Assembly (NCBI GenBank): GCA_029879825.1
Contig: JAOUPL010000012.1
Coordinates: forward strand, 1-19,652
Source: Candidatus Bathyarchaeota archaeon
GTDB taxonomy: Archaea > Thermoproteota > Bathyarchaeia > Bathyarchaeales > Bathyarchaeaceae
Direction of reading: 5' to 3'
Length of the DNA: 19,652 bases
In this document: piece by piece, positions 7,202 through 15,258 of the stretch
Layout of the letters: each line of letters opens with the position of its first letter
Position numbering within the stretch: the stretch's first letter is position 1
Program-made: the position numbers and the translations under genes
Notes under the pieces: generated by a model
What the model was told of the DNA's origin: nothing
Seen by the model: only the letters and a program-made list of their open reading frames with translations
Database searches by the model: none

Positions 7202-8143
7202 ATGAAAAGAGCGGAGATCCTCGAGGTCACCGAATCTATCCTAGAAAAAGCTGGCTTCCAACTATCCCAAAGATGCACCTCAAGACCAAGCTGCTTCGAC
7301 CTCGCAGCCCATAGGAAAAAACAACTCGCCCTCATAAAGGTCTACGCCAACATCGGAAACGTCTCGGCCAAAGACGCCTCAGAACTTCAAAAAATCTCCG
7401 AATGCTTCTCCGCTACACGCCTCATCATTGGCGAAAAAACTCGTCGAAAACCCCTAGAAGACGACACCGTCTACTGTAGGTATAACATCTGCGCAATAAC
7501 CACCAAAACCCTCGAAGATGTGGTCCTCCACAAAGTGCATCCTCTTGTAGAGGCTGGACCTGGAGGATACTACATTGAACTTGATGGAAATCTGATCAGG
7601 AAAAGGAGACAAGAACTGGAGTTTTCTGTTGGAAAGTTAGCAGAGATGCTGGGAATCTCTAGAAGAACCCTCTACGGCTATGAAAGAGGAATGGCCAAAG
7701 CCTCAGTGTCCACGGCCTACAAACTTGAATGGATTCTAGGAGTTCCGGTGGCGCAATTCATAGATATGTTTCAGTTCACTCCCAAAGGCACAGACTTCGC
7801 CACAGCTCGGCGCATAATCGTCAAACATCACTTGCTGCAAACGGTTTTCAGAAAGTTTACTCAATTCAAATTTAGAGTAGCCCACACAGGAAGAGCACCC
7901 TTCGACTTTATAGCCCAATGTTCCGAGAAAGAGTTAAAAATAATCGGCGGAGTCGCAGATAAAAAGGAGCGGAACGTAGATCAGAGGACAGAGGAAATCA
8001 TAAGCGTCGGCAAGATTATCAACGCTCAGCCAGTTTTCATAACCGATGGAGAAAAAATTCCAAACAACAATAATATTCTCCTAGTCCACAGTGAGGATTT
8101 AGCAAAGATGCGGTGTCCAGAAGAGTTCATTGCACAACTCTAA
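7202..8143 (+). CDS. Archaeal XRE-type HTH transcriptional regulator with flanking nuclease-like domains
   Basis: ATG 7202 was chosen because GAAGGG (7190-7195) lies 6 bases upstream and the TATA box rules out 7175; ATG 7199 is equally possible. The 313-residue protein fits the archaeal family known as putative HTH-type transcriptional regulatory protein. The HTH is at about residues 129-185 (I-R-K-R-R-Q-E-L, V-G-K-L-A-E-M-L-G-I-S-R-R-T-L-Y-G-Y-E-R-G). On each side is an alpha/beta stretch with the same pattern: C-F-D-L-A-A...L-A-L-I-K-V at about 31-47, and F-D-F-I-A-Q...L-K-I-I-G-G-V in the C-terminal part. This resembles the PD-(D/E)xK-type fold, though the catalytic set looks incomplete. 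The inference is a DNA-binding regulator with duplicated sensing or degenerate nuclease domains. Target genes are unknown; it is probably a single-gene unit. Confidence 0.75.
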   Translation: MKRAEILEVTESILEKAGFQLSQRCTSRPSCFDLAAHRKKQLALIKVYANIGNVSAKDASELQKISECFSATRLIIGEKTRRKPLEDDTVYCRYNICAITTKTLEDVVLHKVHPLVEAGPGGYYIELDGNLIRKRRQELEFSVGKLAEMLGISRRTLYGYERGMAKASVSTAYKLEWILGVPVAQFIDMFQFTPKGTDFATARRIIVKHHLLQTVFRKFTQFKFRVAHTGRAPFDFIAQCSEKELKIIGGVADKKERNVDQRTEEIISVGKIINAQPVFITDGEKIPNNNNILLVHSEDLAKMRCPEEFIAQL

Positions 8144-8300
8144 ATTACCCCCACTTGGCTCTCTGTCAGTCCTCCCAGCCTTTTCCCCGTTCTTTCGTAG
8201 TGAATTTGGATATGCGCAACATATGGAACTCCATCTTTTTCTATAAAATTTTTATTGAAGTATCTGAATTAGGCACAAAAGAAATTGGAAAATAACCCTT
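8144..8300. other. Convergent intergenic region between the HTH gene and rnhB
   Basis: These 157 bases separate two gene ends. An AT-rich part (8234-8255, with runs of T) could terminate the plus-strand transcript. No reading frame or structured RNA stands out. Confidence 0.3.
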
Positions 8301-8981
8301 CTAACCCAGTTTCGTTTGTTCCGCCTCTGCCTCCCTTTTCAGTCTTTTAGCTGGCTTCCATGATTTCCGTACGAAATCTGGGTAAAACCCAAACGTTCTG
8401 ATCCATTTTTCCAAAAATTTGATGGTGTTATGGTCGGTTGCGTAGCCGCAACCCATGTTTCCATATTTCTCCTGCAACGCAGAAAGTGCTCTATCACGTT
8501 CTACCTTAGCTATGATGGAGGCTGCAGAAACTATTGGATATTTTACATCTGCTTTGTGTTCCGATATTATTTGAACCTTGAAGGTGAGGTTTTCCGCAAT
8601 GTGCTGTTTAAATCGGTCAGCTAACACATCTGAGGCGTCCACGTAGGCTACGTCGGGCTTAAGAATCTTTATCACCTTAGCCATTGTCTGAGCCTCCAAG
8701 CGATTCAGCTTGTGAAGCTTTTTTCCGGTTTCAACCACCCTGTCAATTTCAGCTGGGGACAACATTGCGACATGATACTTGAGGGCCAACTCCTTTATTT
8801 CTGCAGCAAGTTCTTCTCGCCTACGAGGTAAAAGGCGTTTAGAATCTTTCACGCCTAAATACATGAGCTTGGGTAAATCTTTCTCGTCAAGCAAGACGCC
8901 CGCGACGACGAGGGGACCAATAATTGGCCCGCGGCCAGCCTCATCAACTCCAGCTATTTGCATGCTAAAGACCTTCGCCAA
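8301..8981 (-). CDS. rnhB: Ribonuclease HII
   Basis: The 226-residue enzyme cleaves the RNA strand of RNA–DNA hybrids, including single ribonucleotides in DNA. The four catalytic acids are visible: D13 and E14 in G-V-D-E-A-G-R-G, D115 in A-Y-V-D-A-S-D, and D145 in H-K-A-D-V-K-Y-P. The family segment Y-P-I-V-S-A-A-S-I-I-A-K-V-E-R-D (148-163) is intact, and G-C-G-Y-A-T-D-H-N-T (normally G-S-G-Y-P-S-D) is a recognisable variant. The length and archaeal style (short basic tail) are typical. The start at 8981 lies 15 bases after the stop of the upstream NTPase gene, so the two likely form one transcript. Confidence 0.93.
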   Translation of the reverse strand: MAKVFSMQIAGVDEAGRGPIIGPLVVAGVLLDEKDLPKLMYLGVKDSKRLLPRRREELAAEIKELALKYHVAMLSPAEIDRVVETGKKLHKLNRLEAQTMAKVIKILKPDVAYVDASDVLADRFKQHIAENLTFKVQIISEHKADVKYPIVSAASIIAKVERDRALSALQEKYGNMGCGYATDHNTIKFLEKWIRTFGFYPDFVRKSWKPAKRLKREAEAEQTKLG

Positions 8982-8996
8982 TCACCAACGAACGTA

Positions 8997-9608
8997 TCAA
9001 GATAACTTTTGTAGAGACTGGACAACTTTGTCAATAATAAAATTATGGAGAGTCTCTCTGTTTTCATAGGTCACTTCAAAAATTTCCGCGTCTTCCCTCT
9101 TTTTGAGGCTGTTTACGAGAGAATTTCTTAGCCCAAAATGGATTGTCCCCAGTACAGGCTTGTCGCTTTCTGCAGCTTGGATAACTGCGTCTCTAAAGGC
9201 TGATGAAAAGAGTTCCATGGGTCCTATCTCGTCTACGATGATCATGTCTGCGCTTCTGATAGCGTCAAGAATGGAACTCACGCCTATGGCTTCAAGATCG
9301 GTTAAATTAACTCGATATTTGCTGATTTTGGGGCCCGTTGGCTGGTTTATGTGGGCCAACCATCCTCTCTGTCCGGTGGAGAAATCCATGATTTCAAAGC
9401 CCACGCGGACTCCTCCTTCACGAACCTCACGGCTAATCATGCCGCCAATTTTGTATCCCCTATTTTTTAGTCCGTTCACCGACCGAAGTAGAACGCTTGT
9501 TTTGCCAACGCCGGGCGGACCGGTCACGAATATTAGTCGTTTCAACGTGGACACCTTGTTGTTTATGGATTTTGTAATTATTCTATCTTTCAGCGATTCT
9601 TCATTCAC
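8997..9608 (-). CDS. THEP1-family nucleoside-triphosphatase
   Basis: The 203-residue P-loop protein matches the archaeal THEP1 group, which hydrolyses nucleoside triphosphates and is sometimes called a nucleotide kinase-related protein. Walker A is G-P-P-G-V-G-K-T (30-37) and Walker B is I-I-V-D-E-I-G-P-M-E-L (123-133), a very typical pair for this family. G-Y-K-I-G-G-M-I-S-R-E-V-R at 51-63 is a further family signature. The GTG at 9608 is used as start; the family core begins near residue 24, so a shorter form from an internal GTG at 9554 cannot be excluded. It is co-oriented with rnhB and divergent from trm1. The cellular role of THEP1 is unclear. Confidence 0.85.
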   Translation of the reverse strand: MNEESLKDRIITKSINNKVSTLKRLIFVTGPPGVGKTSVLLRSVNGLKNRGYKIGGMISREVREGGVRVGFEIMDFSTGQRGWLAHINQPTGPKISKYRVNLTDLEAIGVSSILDAIRSADMIIVDEIGPMELFSSAFRDAVIQAAESDKPVLGTIHFGLRNSLVNSLKKREDAEIFEVTYENRETLHNFIIDKVVQSLQKLS

Positions 9609-9642
9609 TTCCGTTTAGATGACTTCTAATAATCCCAGTCTC

Positions 9643-9652
9643 ATTATAAAAG
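9643..9652. promoter_or_regulatory. TATA box possibly shared by trm1 (+) and the THEP1 gene (-)
   Basis: ATTATAAAAG reads as a TATA box on the plus strand (transcript start near 9673, just before the trm1 ribosome site) and as CTTTTATAAT on the minus strand (start near 9622, 14 bases before the NTPase GTG). The 80-base divergent region holds no better candidate. Confidence 0.45.
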
Positions 9653-9688
9653 CTTCAATATACTCAAGTAATTTAGGGGAAGTGAAGT

Positions 9689-10888
9689 TTGAACTTTAGT
9701 TTTCCTATAGAGACTGTGAAGGAAGGGCAGGTCAGTGTAGTGGTGCCCAAGCTTGCTACTTATGTGAAGGAGGCTTGTGAGTATGCTCCGTCTAAGGCGC
9801 CTGTATTCTACAATCCTGCCATGGAATTGAACAGGGATCTAGCGGTTTTGGCGATGCAGACTTGGCAAAAAAAGTTGGGGAGGGAGATTTCTGTTTGCGA
9901 ACCCTTAACTGGCTGTGGGGTTCGAGGCATAAGGTTTGCGGTGGAAGTCGAAGGGGTTCGAAAGGTTTTTGTGAGCGATATTAACCCGGAGGCGGCTAAG
10001 CTTGCTCAGTTTAATGTTGAGCGCAACAAGCTGGCGAGTAGTGTTTTGGTTGCTAACGAAGATGCGAACCTTTTCTTGAGTCGATATGCAGCGCCTCGAA
10101 AGAGATTTGACTACATTGACATTGATCCCTTCGGTTCTCCCGTGCCCTATGTTGATGCTGCCCTAAGAGCTCTGCGTAACGGCGGCCTGCTTGCTCTGAC
10201 CGCCACGGATATGGCTCCTTTGTGCGGAGTTCACCCTAACGCCTGTGTTCGAAAGTATGGTGGAAAACCCCTCCGAACTGAGTATTGCCACGAACTTGCT
10301 ATTCGCCTCTTAGTTGGATGCTTAGCCATGATGGCTGCAAAGCATGAGATGAGCGTCGAAGTCTTGTTCAGCCACAGCACAGATCACTATATTCGAGTAT
10401 ACGCTGTTGTCCGCTACGGCGCGAGGCTAGCCGACAAGAGTGTTCGGATTATGGGATACGTTCTTCATTGTTTTTCATGTTTTCACAGGGAAGCATCTGT
10501 AGGGATAATTTCTCCTTTGAAGCGAGATTGCGCTGAGTGTGGGGCCAAGCTGAATGTCGCTGGTCCCTTATGGCTGGGCAGAATAGCGGATGAAAATTTT
10601 TGTTCCCTGATGAAGAGGGAGGCTGATGGACGAGGACTGAAACAAGAAAGAAGAATTCTTAGGTTGATATCTCTAGTTCAAGATGAGGCTGAGGCTCCTG
10701 CCACGTATTACGTGGTCGACAAAATCTGTGATAAACTAAATTTGTCCGTTCCGCCCTTAACGAAAGTCGTTGATGGCGTGAGAGGAGCGGGTTTTCAAGC
10801 TGCCTTAACCCATTTTAACAGTAGAGGCGTTAAAACGAACGCTCCAGCGAATGTAGTAAAAGAAGTCATAACCAAACTCGCGACTTAA
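9689..10888 (+). CDS. trm1: tRNA (guanine-26,N2-N2) dimethyltransferase Trm1
   Basis: The 399-residue enzyme dimethylates G26 of tRNA with S-adenosylmethionine. Motif I is C-E-P-L-T-G-C-G-V-R-G at 70-80, the acidic turn is V-S-D-I-N-P-E at 95-101, and the family hallmark is Y-I-D-I-D-P-F-G-S-P at 142-151. A zinc-binding C-terminal insert shows C261, C264, C281 and C284. The N-terminus (V-K-E-G and F-Y-N-P-A-M-E-L-N-R-D-L) is standard. The start is TTG 9689 with AGGGGA at 9675-9680; no ATG lies upstream in frame. The length agrees with other archaeal Trm1 proteins. The next gene follows after 66 bases on the same strand and appears functionally unrelated. Confidence 0.95.
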   Translation: MNFSFPIETVKEGQVSVVVPKLATYVKEACEYAPSKAPVFYNPAMELNRDLAVLAMQTWQKKLGREISVCEPLTGCGVRGIRFAVEVEGVRKVFVSDINPEAAKLAQFNVERNKLASSVLVANEDANLFLSRYAAPRKRFDYIDIDPFGSPVPYVDAALRALRNGGLLALTATDMAPLCGVHPNACVRKYGGKPLRTEYCHELAIRLLVGCLAMMAAKHEMSVEVLFSHSTDHYIRVYAVVRYGARLADKSVRIMGYVLHCFSCFHREASVGIISPLKRDCAECGAKLNVAGPLWLGRIADENFCSLMKREADGRGLKQERRILRLISLVQDEAEAPATYYVVDKICDKLNLSVPPLTKVVDGVRGAGFQAALTHFNSRGVKTNAPANVVKEVITKLAT

Positions 10889-10954
10889 ATCGCGATAAGT
10901 TTTTGGCGTGGGATCAGCAATAACTAAAGTCTTTCACTTGATGTCAGCGCGAGT

Positions 10955-11860
10955 GTGGTGGATGTGATTGGTGAACTAGCAGCCTTAGCCGCCGCCTTTT
11001 GCTGGGCTATATCACCAGTCTTATATAAAATGGCATTAGCGAACGCAAAACCTATTCCAGCCAACGTTTCACGGAGTATATCAACAACCATCTTTCTCTT
11101 CGTTTATTTAGGAGCATCGGGAAAACTATGGAATTTAGTAACTTTGCGGGTGGATTCGTTGATTTTAGCGATTCTCAGCGGAGTTTTTGGTTTATGTTTA
11201 GGAGACACCATGTTCATGCTGAGTTTGGAGCTGATCGGCGTTTCTAAAACGGTGCCCATTGTCAGCGTGTATCCGATGTTTACAACTTTCTTTGCGGTTT
11301 TGTTCTTTAACGAACCCTTTACTTCCCTTCTTTTGCTGGGCACTGTGCTTATAATCGTGGGCATCTGCCTGGTCAGTCCGGAAAGGGCTAGTTCAAGTGA
11401 CGTGACAAGTGGCGTCCTATTCAAGGGCGTCTTCATCTCTTTATCCACCGCCTTAGTGTGGTCACTGAGTATAATCTTCATGAACCAAGCGCTAGAGTTT
11501 TCTCAAATGGCTGCCTCTGATTCCGCTTTCGTTGTGAACACAGCTAGAATGGCGGCATCCACCTTGTTGTTCTTGGCGCTTTCTCCGTTTATTGATCGAC
11601 GATTTCGTTTCATGAAACTGAAAAGAAAAACGTGGATTATTCTCGCCCTAGGTGGAATCGTAGGGTTAGTTTTCGGTTGGGTTTTGCTCGCTATAAGCCT
11701 TTCTTACACTGAAGCTTCCCGCGCAGTTCCCATTTCTTCGGTGTCTCCACTTTTTGCAACATTAATCGGAGCCCTTTTTCTGAAGGAAAAGGCTACCGTG
11801 AGAATTTTTGCGGGAGCTGTTTTGATCGTCTTGGGAATTTCTGTAATGTTTATATTCTAA
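10955..11860 (+). CDS. DMT-superfamily (EamA) membrane transporter
   Basis: The 301-residue protein is almost entirely hydrophobic and shows about ten membrane helices in two EamA repeats (about 5-137 and 155-300). Each half carries the typical helix signature (A-A-F-C-W-A-I-S-P-V-L-Y-K near the start, S-L-S-T-A-L-V-W-S-L-S-I-I at about 157-169). Each half also ends with the S-V-Y/S-P-x-F-T/A-T segment before helix 4/9. Such proteins export or import small metabolites such as amino acids, sugars or nucleosides; the substrate cannot be read from sequence. The start is one of three nearby GTG codons (10955, 10958, 10964), none with a clear ribosome site. It is convergent with the fumarate reductase operon, 16 bases apart. 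Confidence 0.85.
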   Translation: MVDVIGELAALAAAFCWAISPVLYKMALANAKPIPANVSRSISTTIFLFVYLGASGKLWNLVTLRVDSLILAILSGVFGLCLGDTMFMLSLELIGVSKTVPIVSVYPMFTTFFAVLFFNEPFTSLLLLGTVLIIVGICLVSPERASSSDVTSGVLFKGVFISLSTALVWSLSIIFMNQALEFSQMAASDSAFVVNTARMAASTLLFLALSPFIDRRFRFMKLKRKTWIILALGGIVGLVFGWVLLAISLSYTEASRAVPISSVSPLFATLIGALFLKEKATVRIFAGAVLIVLGISVMFIF

Positions 11861-11876
11861 CGTCAAGTTGAAACAG

Positions 11877-13445
11877 TTAAAGTGCTTCCTTCACAAGTTC
11901 CGAGATGTCTTTCACGACAATTTTGTCTTCTGCGTCTAGAACCTTCACTGCGTCTTCCAGAGTTGATACACAGAACGGACAGGCTGTGGCTATAACCTCA
12001 ACTCCAAGTTCAAGGGCTTCTTTAGCCCTGTTCACACAAGGTCGATTCTCAGGGGTTGCCTCCTCTGTCCAAATTCTTCCGGCTCCTCCGCCGCAGCAAA
12101 AGCTATTTTCTCGCGATCTCCCCATTTCAACGAGTTCTAAACCGGGTATCGCCTTCAATATTTCCCTCGGCTCATCATAGATACCGCTTCGCTTTCCCAA
12201 GAAGCAGGGATCGTGGTAGGTAACTTTCTTCTTAATCGCTTTGACGGGTCTAAGCCTTCCGTTCTTGAAGGCTTCGGAAATGAATTGAGTATAGTGCTGG
12301 ACGTTAAGTCTGATGTCCGTGTAGGGCTTGTCGTTTTTGAAAGTATGGTAACAGTGCGGCGATATCGTCACAATTCTGTTAAAACCGTATTTTTTGAATA
12401 GAGAAGCATTATGTTCTGCAAGCATCTCGAACAAGCCTTTTTCGCCGAGTCTTAGTATATGATCCCCGCAACACCACTCTTCGTTTCCCAATGTTGCAAA
12501 GTCGACATCAATCTTTCTGAATATTTGAGCTATGGACTTAGCGATTTCTTGGTTCCTCGCATCGTAGGATGGCAAGCAGCCTACAAAGTATAGGACATCC
12601 GTCTTTCCAGTCGTTGGAAGTTCTTTAATTTCTAACCCACTACTCCACTCTGTTCTCTTCGCGGGAGACATACGCACAGGATTGTGATGCTTGAGAGCGC
12701 TGGTCAATACATCTTTAGCAGTCCTCGGCACAAGGATGCCTTCTTCAACTATGAGCCCGCGCTCGTTATCTAACACAGTCGCGCAGTCAATCTCTTTTGG
12801 ACAACTTAATGTACAAGAACTGCATGAAGTGCAAAGCCATATAGTTTCAGACGCCGTTTTCAAACGTTCGCTCAACCCGTCATCGCGAGTATCTACGATA
12901 AACCTGTAGTTAGTAGTTAGGCTCGAAGGTCCAAGGAACTCCATGTCTATCGCAGCTGGACAAGAACCATAACACAAAGAACATTTTACGCAAATTGATT
13001 CATCCCAATATTTCTTAAGGTCATTTGGTGTTTGAACAAATTCAGTAGGCTTCCTAAGCTCTTCCTCAGCCCTTATCAAAATCGGCTTAATTTTCACAAA
13101 CTTCTCAAAGAAGGAATTGAAATCGACCACTAGATCCTTTATGACTGGCAAATTGGGAAGAGGCTCAATTTCTAAGACACCCACTCCGAGTTGAAGTACC
13201 TGCGTATAACATGCCAAAATCGGTTTTCCATTAACTAAGATTCCGCAACTTCCGCATTGCCCCATTCTACATGAATGTCTAAAGGTGAGCGTCCCGTCTA
13301 GATTATCTTTTATGTAGAGGAGGGCGTCAAGTATAGTCATTCCCATAAGGGTAGGCACCTTATATGTAGATAGGTAACGTTCGTTACGTTCAGGATCGAA
13401 ACGCCTTATCTTAAATTCGACAACTTTCTCTTTCTTAGAAACCAT
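11877..13445 (-). CDS. tfrB: Fused fumarate reductase iron-sulfur subunit with HdrB/SdhE-like CCG domains (TfrB-like)
   Basis: The 522-residue protein has two halves. Residues 1-240 are SdhB/FrdB-like. They hold a [2Fe-2S] site (C59, C64, C67, C79) and two ferredoxin sites (C152, C155, C158, C162 and C205, C208, C211, C215); the second has four cysteines, so it should be a [4Fe-4S] rather than the usual [3Fe-4S] cluster. Residues 280-522 carry two CCG motifs, as in heterodisulfide reductase HdrB/HdrD and SdhE. The first is C290, C325-C326, C365; the second is C414, C450-C451, C489, C492. This is the layout of Methanothermobacter TfrB, the thiol-oxidising subunit of CoM/CoB:fumarate reductase. 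No membrane segments or anchor genes are seen. ATG 13445 follows AGGAGGG, which overlaps the stop codon of the flavoprotein gene. The electron donor in this organism is unproven; a type E quinone-linked enzyme is the alternative. Confidence 0.85.
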   Translation of the reverse strand: MVSKKEKVVEFKIRRFDPERNERYLSTYKVPTLMGMTILDALLYIKDNLDGTLTFRHSCRMGQCGSCGILVNGKPILACYTQVLQLGVGVLEIEPLPNLPVIKDLVVDFNSFFEKFVKIKPILIRAEEELRKPTEFVQTPNDLKKYWDESICVKCSLCYGSCPAAIDMEFLGPSSLTTNYRFIVDTRDDGLSERLKTASETIWLCTSCSSCTLSCPKEIDCATVLDNERGLIVEEGILVPRTAKDVLTSALKHHNPVRMSPAKRTEWSSGLEIKELPTTGKTDVLYFVGCLPSYDARNQEIAKSIAQIFRKIDVDFATLGNEEWCCGDHILRLGEKGLFEMLAEHNASLFKKYGFNRIVTISPHCYHTFKNDKPYTDIRLNVQHYTQFISEAFKNGRLRPVKAIKKKVTYHDPCFLGKRSGIYDEPREILKAIPGLELVEMGRSRENSFCCGGGAGRIWTEEATPENRPCVNRAKEALELGVEVIATACPFCVSTLEDAVKVLDAEDKIVVKDISELVKEAL

Positions 13446-13455
13446 AATAACCCTC

Positions 13456-15156
13456 CTAGTAAGCTCTAGCGGAAGGAGGCCACTTGGTTATAGTAACCGG
13501 AATGTACTCAAGCCTCGGGCCCTCCTTCGTATGGTATGCTAGGGTGTGTTTTAACCAGTTCTCATCGTCACGCTTCGGATAGTCAAGCCTAGAATGAGCT
13601 CCTCTGGACTCTGTCCTAGCAAGGGCGCTGATTATTGTAACCTCGGCTAGGTCCAAGGTGAAGTCGAGTTGCAAGGCTGCTACAAGCCCGGTGTTAAAGG
13701 ACCTACCTTCGTCTTCAATCTTTACGCTCTTGAACCTCTTCTTAAGCTGCCTTATTTCCTTCAAGGCACTCTGAAGTTCATCCTCCCTTCGGAATATCCA
13801 GACTTTATCGTTCATAATACGTCTCATCTCATCCCTCAGAACAGAAACTCTCTCATCTCCTTCACTTCCCAAAACTTGATCAAAGACTCTTCTCTCCTCA
13901 GCTAAGATTTTGTCTTGTGGAAGTTCTCGTGAATCCTTTGATAGGGCATATTTGGCAGCTTCTTCGCCAGCAACAAAGCCGAAAACTAGGCAATCAGACG
14001 TGGAATTCGTGCCGAGCCTGTTTGCTCCATGTATGCTCAAGCATGCGCCTTCGCCAGCGGCGTAAAGTCCTGAGGCTGGCGTTTCTGTCCTTATATTAGC
14101 ATGGATTCCTCCCATTGAGTAGTGGGCCGCCGGCTTGATAGGTATAGGTTCCTCAACAGGATTTACTCCACCAAGCTTGATTGCAACATCATGTATGAGG
14201 GGTAACCTCTCCTTTATCTTCTCCTCACCCAAATGTCTAAGGTCTAAGGCTATGTAAGGACCGTAGGGACCATCTAATCCACGCCCTTCTTGAATCTCGG
14301 TTGTCTCTGCTCTGGCGATTATGTCTCGTGGAGCTAGCTCCATTTTTTCAGGGGCGTAGCGTTTCATAAAGCGCTCACCATCAGCGTTGATTAAATATCC
14401 CCCTTCACCACGAGCGCCCTCTGTTATCAGTACTCCTGAAGGAACAAGGCCTGTGGGATGAAATTGGATAAACTCCATATCTTTTAGGGGTACCCCAGCG
14501 CGATAAGCTATGGTCATCCCATCACCAGTCGCTGTGTGTGAGAATGTTGTAAACGCGTATATGCGCTCGCAGCCGCCAGTTGCCATTATGATGGCTTTGG
14601 CGCGTAGGGCATGCATTTCACCTGTCTTCAATTCTATAGCTGTTAAGCCCTTGGAGATGTTATTCTGAATAATGATGGATGTAGCGAACCACTCGTTATA
14701 GAACGTTATGTTCTCTTGCATTACGGCTCTTCCGTATAGTGTGTGCATTTCATGAAGCCCTGTCATATCAGCTGCGAAGCAAGCTCTCGGGAAGCTATGT
14801 CCGCCGAAGGGGCGTTGATTTATTTTTCCGTCTGGAGTTCTACTCCAAGGGCATCCCCAATGCTCTAATGTAATGACCTCTTTTGGGGCTTGTTTTACAA
14901 AGAATTCTGCAACATTTTGATCTGCTAGGAAATCCGAACCCTTAACCGTGTCCCAAGCGTGGAGATTGTAAGAGTCTCCTTCTCGTAGAGTGGCAGCTGT
15001 TCCGCCTTGGGCGCAAACAGAGTGCGAGCGTATAGGGTGAACTTTTGAAAGGATAGACACATCGATTTTGTTGCTGATCTCTGCAGCGGCGATAGCAGCC
15101 CTCAGGCCAGCTATACCGGCTCCAACAATAATTATGTCATGAGTTATCGTTTCCAT
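13456..15156 (-). CDS. tfrA: Fumarate reductase/succinate dehydrogenase flavoprotein subunit (TfrA-like)
   Basis: I chose ATG 15156 over the longer start at 15183 because AAGGTGAG lies directly upstream and the flavin fold then begins at residue 6, giving 566 residues. The FAD-binding G-A-G-I-A-G is at 12-17. H45 in R-S-H-S-V-C-A-Q-G-G is the expected covalent FAD attachment. F-H-P-T-G-L (232-237), T-E-G-A-R-G-E-G-G (245-253), R277 in A-P-R-D-I and H345 in H-Y-S-M-G-G-I are the substrate-site residues known from E. coli FrdA/SdhA. The enzyme interconverts fumarate and succinate. It is in an operon with fumarase upstream and the fused Fe-S subunit 10 bases downstream. TfrA and SdhA cannot be separated by this sequence alone; the partner gene favours TfrA. 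Confidence 0.92.
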   Translation of the reverse strand: METITHDIIIVGAGIAGLRAAIAAAEISNKIDVSILSKVHPIRSHSVCAQGGTAATLREGDSYNLHAWDTVKGSDFLADQNVAEFFVKQAPKEVITLEHWGCPWSRTPDGKINQRPFGGHSFPRACFAADMTGLHEMHTLYGRAVMQENITFYNEWFATSIIIQNNISKGLTAIELKTGEMHALRAKAIIMATGGCERIYAFTTFSHTATGDGMTIAYRAGVPLKDMEFIQFHPTGLVPSGVLITEGARGEGGYLINADGERFMKRYAPEKMELAPRDIIARAETTEIQEGRGLDGPYGPYIALDLRHLGEEKIKERLPLIHDVAIKLGGVNPVEEPIPIKPAAHYSMGGIHANIRTETPASGLYAAGEGACLSIHGANRLGTNSTSDCLVFGFVAGEEAAKYALSKDSRELPQDKILAEERRVFDQVLGSEGDERVSVLRDEMRRIMNDKVWIFRREDELQSALKEIRQLKKRFKSVKIEDEGRSFNTGLVAALQLDFTLDLAEVTIISALARTESRGAHSRLDYPKRDDENWLKHTLAYHTKEGPRLEYIPVTITKWPPSARAY

Positions 15157-15167
15157 CCATCTCACCT

Positions 15168-15248
15168 TTAGTGTGTACCGCATGACTCTTGTAAACCAAT
15201 TCTAGCTTCGGATAGACTTAGGTCTATCGTCTTTTCTGTGACTGGCAT
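15168..15248 (-). CDS. Possible 26-residue ORF between fumarase beta and the flavoprotein gene
   Basis: An ATG at 15248, 10 bases after the fumarase beta stop, opens a 26-codon frame beginning MPVTEKTIDLSLSE and ending QESCGTH, with TAA at 15168-15170. That stop overlaps the ribosome site of the flavoprotein gene, as expected for translational coupling. It lacks a clear ribosome site of its own. Its middle contains a perfect 7-bp inverted repeat. No known family was recognised; it could be a chance frame in a leader region. Confidence 0.25.
   Translation of the reverse strand: MPVTEKTIDLSLSEARIGLQESCGTH
15211..15228 (-). repeat. Perfect 7-bp inverted repeat (hairpin) in the fumarase–flavoprotein spacer
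   Basis: GATAGAC and GTCTATC flank a 4-base loop (TTAG on the plus strand). The element sits mid-spacer in an otherwise tightly packed operon. It could be an operator, an RNA processing site, or a hairpin that tunes expression of the downstream genes. Confidence 0.45.
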
Positions 15249-15258
15249 TGAAGTTTGG

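Noticed and set aside
9953..9966. GGTTCGAA resembling the T-arm of a tRNA gene (also GATTCGAACC near 416).
   Set aside because: Both lie inside well-supported protein genes (trm1, FAU-1) and no acceptor or anticodon arms can be formed around them.
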